Source: Wyeomyia smithii (taxonomy: Eukaryota > Arthropoda > Insecta > Diptera > Culicidae). Taken from it: a DNA stretch of 64,000 nucleotides. The DNA lies in the NCBI RefSeq assembly GCF_029784165.1, contig NC_073696.1, positions 110,578,665 to 110,642,664 on the forward strand. Reading direction: 5' to 3'. The position numbers were made by a program, and so were the translations under genes. The notes under the pieces are model-generated. The model was not told the origin of the DNA, searched no databases, and saw nothing but the letters and a program-made list of their open reading frames with translations. Below are positions 58,658 through 64,000 of the stretch, one piece after another (positions within the stretch are counted from its first letter, which is position 1; each line of letters starts with the position of its first letter).

Positions 58658-60149
58658 AAAAACGTAGCAATCCATGCTTCGCGAAAAGACGTCTTTTGCT
58701 CCGCGTTCGCGTTTTATTGAAAAATTGATGAAATTCGATGGAAAAAGTGAAAATGTGAACATTCGGGATAGGACCTGCAAACCGGTGCCAAGTGAGGAAA
58801 AACGAGACTTTACAGAGATTTTTTTTTCATTGGAGCCTGCAATCATGAATGTGTGAAGATTGATCAACGTTGTGCCAGTTATAATCCAGTGGAGCTGCAT
58901 AATGATAGTTCCTGAAGCAGCTATTCCATCCGGTGGCGGAGCGCTTTTCCTTGAAAGTGTCAACCATCACCAAGGAAACGATGTAATGTTTTGGGTGCGA
59001 GTGGTGAAAAAAGTAACCAAATGCTTAATTCGCTGCATGCTGACTCAATATACCTATAAGATAAGTGCATTGTGTTTATATTTACAAAAACGTTTCTTTG
59101 TAATATGAGTGACTGCAAGCGGACATGATAGAAAATTGTACGTTGAACATTTCTCGTTTGTTTTCGGTGCGGGAATATTTATTTTATAGTTTTTTTAAGG
59201 TTAGTGATTTTTTAATCAAGTAGATTTTCCTAAACCCACCCAGCTGGTCTCGAGGTGCGATGCTGGCCTGACGGGCCACTCGTCGTGGGCTCGACTCTCG
59301 GCTCGGTAGGGACTGTTGGTGTCGGTGGGATCGTGGCGCTGGCCCCGCAATTGTGCTGTACACTTGACGGTTGATTGCGGGGTCTGTGTGTGATGAACGG
59401 AGGGTCGGATTCCGAGACGAAATGTGGCACCAAAGCTTTGCTTTTTTCGATTTTCCCAAGTTTGCATATAACTTAAAGCCGCGATCCAGATTCTCATGAC
59501 TCAAGAAAAGTGTCATGTGTTTTACAGCAGGCAAGTATTCACTAATGATATACTTGGAGCTAAACTCTTCATACAGCAGACAGGTAGAGTCTAAATGAAT
59601 GTAAAAATGTGAATGTTATTTAGTTTTTTGAAGTAATACGTTCAAAACAGCACTACTTTCAATCATTTTTGATCATAATTAATCGATCAAACTTTGTTTG
59701 TATCTTAGGTGTGTTTTTTTGTTTTTTTTTTTTTTTTTATTCCTATTTACTAATCCATATTTCTTTCAGAGAGCGAGTAGTGGCGCTATAACCATAAGCA
59801 AAAATGCTAGGACTAGAGTTAGTACTCAAGTTCCAACTGTAACAGTTGAAGCGAGTTAAGGCGCTGTATCCCTAAATACCTATGTTCCATCCCAGGAGAT
59901 TGACCAACAAAGGAGTGTAATTTTTTAGCTTTGTCACTCCCAACGATTTATATGACTTCTTACATACGGAACGGTTGGTACGGATTGTCCCCGTTCTTAG
60001 ATTACATTGTATTATATTGCGCTACACAGTAGGCCTGGCCGTTGACAAGAAAAATGTATGGAAACCATTTTTTTTTTTTAAATGGTGGATATCATTTTCC
60101 AGGATTCAAGTACTGACTGTGTTAGTGTAGACTAGACTAGACTAGACTA
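58658..60149 (+). mobile_element. Insertion with 25-bp direct repeats and (TAGAC)n tail
   Basis: An identical 25-nt sequence (GAATTAATTTTGTATTTTTG followed by AATTG) occurs at 58633-58657 and 60150-60174, and occurs once in the intact 3' UTR, so it is a target duplication. The insert ends in about five TAGAC units, typical of a LINE-type tail, so a 5'-truncated non-LTR element on the plus strand is likely (possibly Loner/Ingi-like; weak). It contains a SINE (59246-59455) and a T-rich run at about 59710-59740. Frames at 58674-58856 and 58860-59108 are unrecognised. Confidence 0.65.
59246..59455 (+). mobile_element. tRNA-derived SINE (SINE200-like), second full-length copy
   Basis: Matches the copy at 11647-11855: GCGATGCTGGCCTGACGGGC, B-box-like GGGCTCGACTCTCGG, GGACTGTTGGTGTCGGTGGG, ATTGTGCTGTACACTTGACG, CACCAAAGCTTTG. 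It is GC-richer and diverged, and nested in the insertion above. Confidence 0.65.
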
Positions 60150-60340
60150 GAATTAATTTTGTATTTTTGAATTGTATTTTTTAAAGAGAAAAGATGAGAG
60201 GGTTTTTATGCTAGTTTGAGGAGGAGCAGTCGGGATATAGGCTATCTACTCAAGCTGGCTTTTTTCTACTCCAAAAAGACATTCGACCCCGTAATGCTTC
60301 GCGGTTGGGCCTAAATAAATATTGGAGTTAGAAAAAATAA

Positions 60341-62300
60341 CATATCTGGCAACACTGCCGGTCGAAATTGTTATTTTTTAGGATTTCTTGAATAATTTTC
60401 TTCAAATCGAATAATGAGATTGTCCATAATCAAGCCAGTTTTAGAGATATTAGCAGAATAATAATAAGAAATACTATAACTCGGGTTCTGCTCATAATAT
60501 CTCGGAGTATAAGCCATTTTTCTTTTGAGTTTGATAATTTCATCGTGTTTCTTGGAAAATTTCACATAAGAAACAACTATCACCCCGATGTAATATGAGA
60601 CAATCTCGAGGTATAACATTCTTACGAAAAAAGTTGTAAATTTGGTAATTATTTTATTTTATAATTTATAGACGTAAGATACCCGAAAAATAGTGATAAG
60701 TGAATTCTGAGGAAAATAAACCAAGGAATCCGGAAAAAAAACATTGTTTTTGCCCGGAAGTGTTGCCAGATAGATTATTTTTGTATTTTGAAATTAAATT
60801 TGCATTTTTCAGCCAATTTGATTTGAAATTTGATGGTTTCATCGTGTTTCTCAGAAAATTTTACGTAAGAAACACTTATCATTCCGTGGTAATATGAGCC
60901 AATTTTGAGATATAACATTTTTACGAAAAATTAATTACGAAATTCAGAACTATTTTCGTAAAAATGCTTGAGATTGGCTCATATTACCACGGGGTGATAA
61001 GTGTTTCTTACGTAAAATTTTCCAAGAAATACGGTGGAACCCACAAATTTGCATGATGCAAATGCAAATTTTGTTTTAAAATACAAAAATAATGTATCTG
61101 GCAACACTTCCGGTCAAAAATAATATTTTTTTCTGGATTCCTTGGTTTATTTTCTTCAAAATTCACCTATCACTATTTTTCGGGTGTCTTACGTCTATAA
61201 ATTGTAAAAAAAATAATTACGAAGTTTACAACTTTTTTCGTAAGAATGTTATATCTCGAGATTGGCTCATATTACCTCGGGATGATAGTTGTTTCTTATG
61301 TGAAATTATCAAATTTAAAATAAAAATGGCTGCATTTGTCGAAAAATGTAAATTTAGTTCTCAAATACAAAAATAATTTATCTGGCAACACTTCCGGTCA
61401 AAACTTATATTTTTTTCTGGATTCCTTGGTTTATTTTCTTCACAAATCATCTATCATTATTTTACGGACATCTTAGTCTATGAATTGTAAGAAAAAGAAA
61501 AATGAGATTTTGAACAAAAAATGCGTGACTTTGCAATAAACAGGGGGGTCCCACAGAGCGGGGGGTATTCCAATCGACACCAAATTTGGGATTTTTCCAA
61601 AGTGACAGTAAATGAATAATTCTGCCACCTTTGAGCAAAATCTGTGATGGTCGTGTCCAAGTTTGTGCTCTTTCGTGGTCACTTCGTATGAAATGACCCA
61701 TATACTCATTTGCCGAAAAATACTATTTCATTTTTTCAAATGAAAAAACGATAAATCTGGCAACACTGTCACTCAGAATATTGATATATTTTTGGAATCC
61801 TCAACTAATTTTCTTCAAACTCCATGTTTCAATATATTTCTAGACATCATGCTTTTGAAGCTATAATTCAAAGAAAACAAGACTTTTTGACAAAAAAATG
61901 CATTTTTTTCAAAAAAGGGAAAGGTCTCACGGGGCGAGAGGTGGACCAATCGGTGCCAAAATTGGATTTTTTGCATAATGACCTTAAATCAACCATGCCA
62001 CATTTGAGCCAAAACAGAGGTGGTCGATGACACGTTTGTCTCTTTTTTGCACACTTGAGTTGAAATGATTCATAGAGTTTATTTTGAGACGCGATAATTC
62101 CGTCTCAAAGCTGAAGCGAGATTTTTTTGTTTTGACCAATCCATGCCAGAAATGAGACCCCCTCTCCGCAAAAAGGGGAGGATCATACGAAGACAAATCG
62201 AATTGTATCTTTGAGTATCGCTTACACTCTTGTATCCCATTAAACAGATTTCAAATGAGTTAATTTAACGTCGAGATAAATTAGTACTGTAGGAGAATTG
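60341..62300. repeat. Inverted and direct array of the CTGGCAACACT dispersed repeat
   Basis: The motif CTGGCAACACTNCCGGTC occurs forward at about 60349, 61099, 61383 and 61759 and reversed at about 60754. Flanking text (CTGGATTCCTTGGTTTATTT, CTTACGTCTATAAATTGTAA, GAGATTGGCTCATATTACC) is shared, producing a large palindrome with arms of about 380 bp (60535-60930 and 60955-61320). Relatives lie reversed at 14780, 18567 and 56343. No protein coding. The array nature suggests a foldback or satellite-forming repeat. Confidence 0.7.
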
Positions 62301-62729
62301 GGGCGAAATCGACATGTTGCTGACATTTACCGTGGATTAGACACCTACCAATTAATACCTGAGACTTTTTTTTCACTAAATATAAGACATAATTTGAATA
62401 CCACTTTTAGACATTAGCTTTACATACTCGATCGATATTATTTTGCTTTGTGCAATATACTAAAACCATGCCAAAACCGTTTGCTTAGAATGGCCGTTTT
62501 GAGCTCAGTTTTTATCCGATTTAAGTTCTGTTTTTTTTTTTCAAAAGATGGGTAAGAAGATGCTAATATGTGGACAAACTCCTAGAAGGCAGCAATGGCG
62601 CCTTTTTGAATTTCTGTGTTTCCGATTTCTCAAAAATTTAAAATGGTGCCATTGTTGTCCTTAAAGTGAAATGGTTCCAAATTCGTGGAAATTTATTTTT
62701 GAATCAAACTACCTAAAAAAATTATACGT

Positions 62730-63967
62730 CCCTCTCCTAGGTTGAGGGGCTTGACGGTTTTGCAATTAGTAATATCTGGTTTAAATTCGTTAACTAAAAT
62801 AAAAGAGAATTTTCGGTAATGTATTATACAATATAGATCCAGTCAATAAGGCCAGATTCTAGTTGCAAAACACCTCAAACGTTCTTTGAAAAGACTTTGA
62901 TGGGCTTTTCGGTTGTAATCAAAATAAAGAAGCAATAAAACTTAACCTAATACTGCATACAGCATGACCATTGTAAAACAATTTTAAATGTCTATAAAGC
63001 TCATTAGAGTCTTTCATTGTAACGGCCGTAATAAGACGAAGTTGAATGTTAATGATAATGATTGGGTGGAATGTTTGAATCATTTAACACTTTGATAAAA
63101 GGTCAGATTGATTAATCTCGTCTTTTACGGATTAAGCAGTTTCAATTGACTATTGTGACAACTAAGACATGCTTTCTACTGAGGTGCCGAGAGGGCTCAG
63201 TAAAGGAATTTGGTATAATAATCAAAAGATTGCGTTGTCAACTTTCTTAAAGCCAACGCTCAACCAGTAGTTAGATATATGCGCGGTCGTTCAAACCAAA
63301 CCGTCGTTCAAACTGTTTTATTGTTCAAGCCAAATTATTAATCCAGTTTCCTCTTTTTTTTAAAATGCGAGAAAAATCAAGAATTAGAACAAACGAAGAA
63401 TCAAGCAATTACCCTGAGGAATACAATCAAACAAAGGCCAATGAAAGAGTGATTAATGGTAACAAACATAAAACAGGGTAAGTAAAGGATTAGGGCACAG
63501 CAGGTATGTAAAAAAGTAAATTACTAGTACTATTGTTATTACTATTTATCAAATGTTTCATCTGACAAGAGTTTTAATGAATAAAAATATTTAAATATAT
63601 GTGCGGTTGGGAAGGGTTGCCTTGAGAGACCCTGGACGCAGACCGGCATACGAGACAAATATTACATACATATATTACAAATGGACGAAATTTATTAACA
63701 TCAACCACAGTTACAACTATTCTTTTTTTCTTTTCATGCACCTTTCTGCAACTACATACTATCACTGTTCCTTTCGACTATCCACTATATTCAACCTTGT
63801 CTTACTATACGGCATTCCAACGCAGAATTTATTTGACCTCTCGGGTTTCTATGCTGCGATGCCGAATCATATCTCTCCACTGGTACAGCATGGAAAGTGT
63901 TTAAGCACTGGAGACTTGGCCCTGCGGCCCCCTTCTGTACCCGAAAATGGAAATGAAAATGAAAATG
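62730..63967 (+). mobile_element. Insertion with ~23-bp direct repeats and (GAAAAT)n tail
   Basis: A 23-nt sequence starting AACTACCTAAAAAAATTATA occurs at 62707-62729 and, with one change, at 63968-63990. The insert ends in GGAAATGAAAATGAAAATG, a simple-repeat tail. Long target duplications plus a tail point to a non-LTR element or a derivative, 5'-truncated. No coding domain seen; the frame at 63574-63765 (minus) is unrecognised. Confidence 0.55.
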
Positions 63968-64000
63968 AACTACCTAAAAAAATCATACGTAGAGGCCAAG

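Larger units (their letters stand above)
58520..60340 (+). mobile_element. MosquI-like 3' UTR fragment, split by a later insertion
   Basis: 58520-58657 and 60150-60340 match, in order, the complement of the copy 2 3' UTR: AGACAAGGACTCATCA, ATATAGAT runs, TAAAGAGAAAAGATGAGAGG, AGGAGGAGCAGTCGGGATA, GCTTCGCGGTTGGGCCTAAA. It ends at GGAGTTAGAAAAAATA, a degraded A tail. This is a 5'-truncated copy of the family, with no coding sequence. Confidence 0.82.

Overview
This is an AT-rich, repeat-saturated eukaryotic window, best explained as mosquito DNA. A culicine such as Aedes is my inference, from three things: two copies of a MosquI-like (I-clade) non-LTR retrotransposon, a tRNA-derived SINE with a typical mosquito layout, and very dense nested DNA transposons. 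There are no operons, rRNA genes or CRISPR arrays. Almost every open frame in the window belongs to a mobile element or is spurious.

Only one cellular gene is convincing. It is a minus-strand TPR + SET/MYND (SMYD4-like) protein methyltransferase gene in pieces between 44922 and 35610. Exons 1 and 2 lie at 44594-44922 and 44348-44538. Exon 3 begins at 44157 and is broken after about 18 codons by a sense-orientation MosquI-like insertion (36663-44101). The insertion is flanked by a 9-bp target-site duplication, CTACCAGGT, that carries AG|GT in both copies. Splicing at AG|GT in both copies would remove the whole element and rejoin the frame exactly (1620 nt, 539 aa). The locus is therefore either a freshly broken gene or a candidate for intron gain by retrotransposition. 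The insertion is itself nested: a 1.47-kb hAT-type element sits in its 5' UTR, and that element carries further inverted-repeat elements.

Layout. 1-2.3 kb: a TA-flanked inverted-repeat element interrupted by another repeat. 2.3-7.5 kb: unassigned. 7.55-11.42 kb: a hAT-type element with 8-bp TSD holding a ~176-bp tandem array. 11.65-19.27 kb: a SINE, then a head-to-tail duplication of a 3786-bp unit. 19.56-21.01 kb: a nearly perfect 1.45-kb (CAGA)n microsatellite. 21-27 kb: small inverted-repeat elements and unassigned DNA. 27.2-32.15 kb: MosquI-like copy 1 (ORF1 open, ORF2 broken, 3' end missing). 32.15-35.6 kb: unassigned. 35.6-44.9 kb: the SMYD4-like gene with MosquI-like copy 2. 45-45.6 kb: two short hAT MITEs just upstream of the gene. 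45.6-47.4 kb: nested TIR elements. 48.17-52.30 kb: a 4.13-kb hAT-type element with a WD40-like fragment and a higher-order satellite. 52.4-58 kb: more TIR elements. 58.5-60.3 kb: a MosquI-like 3' UTR split by a 1.49-kb insertion with 25-bp direct repeats. 60.3-62.3 kb: an inverted/direct array of a dispersed repeat. 62.7-64 kb: another insertion with long direct repeats.

The two MosquI-like copies share one architecture: ORF1 with three CCHC knuckles, an 8-nt ORF1/ORF2 overlap, and ORF2 with endonuclease, reverse transcriptase and RNase H. Both keep an open ORF1 while ORF2 is inactivated by different mutations. All element boundaries come from reading terminal repeats and target duplications by eye; family names are recognition-level calls without database support.
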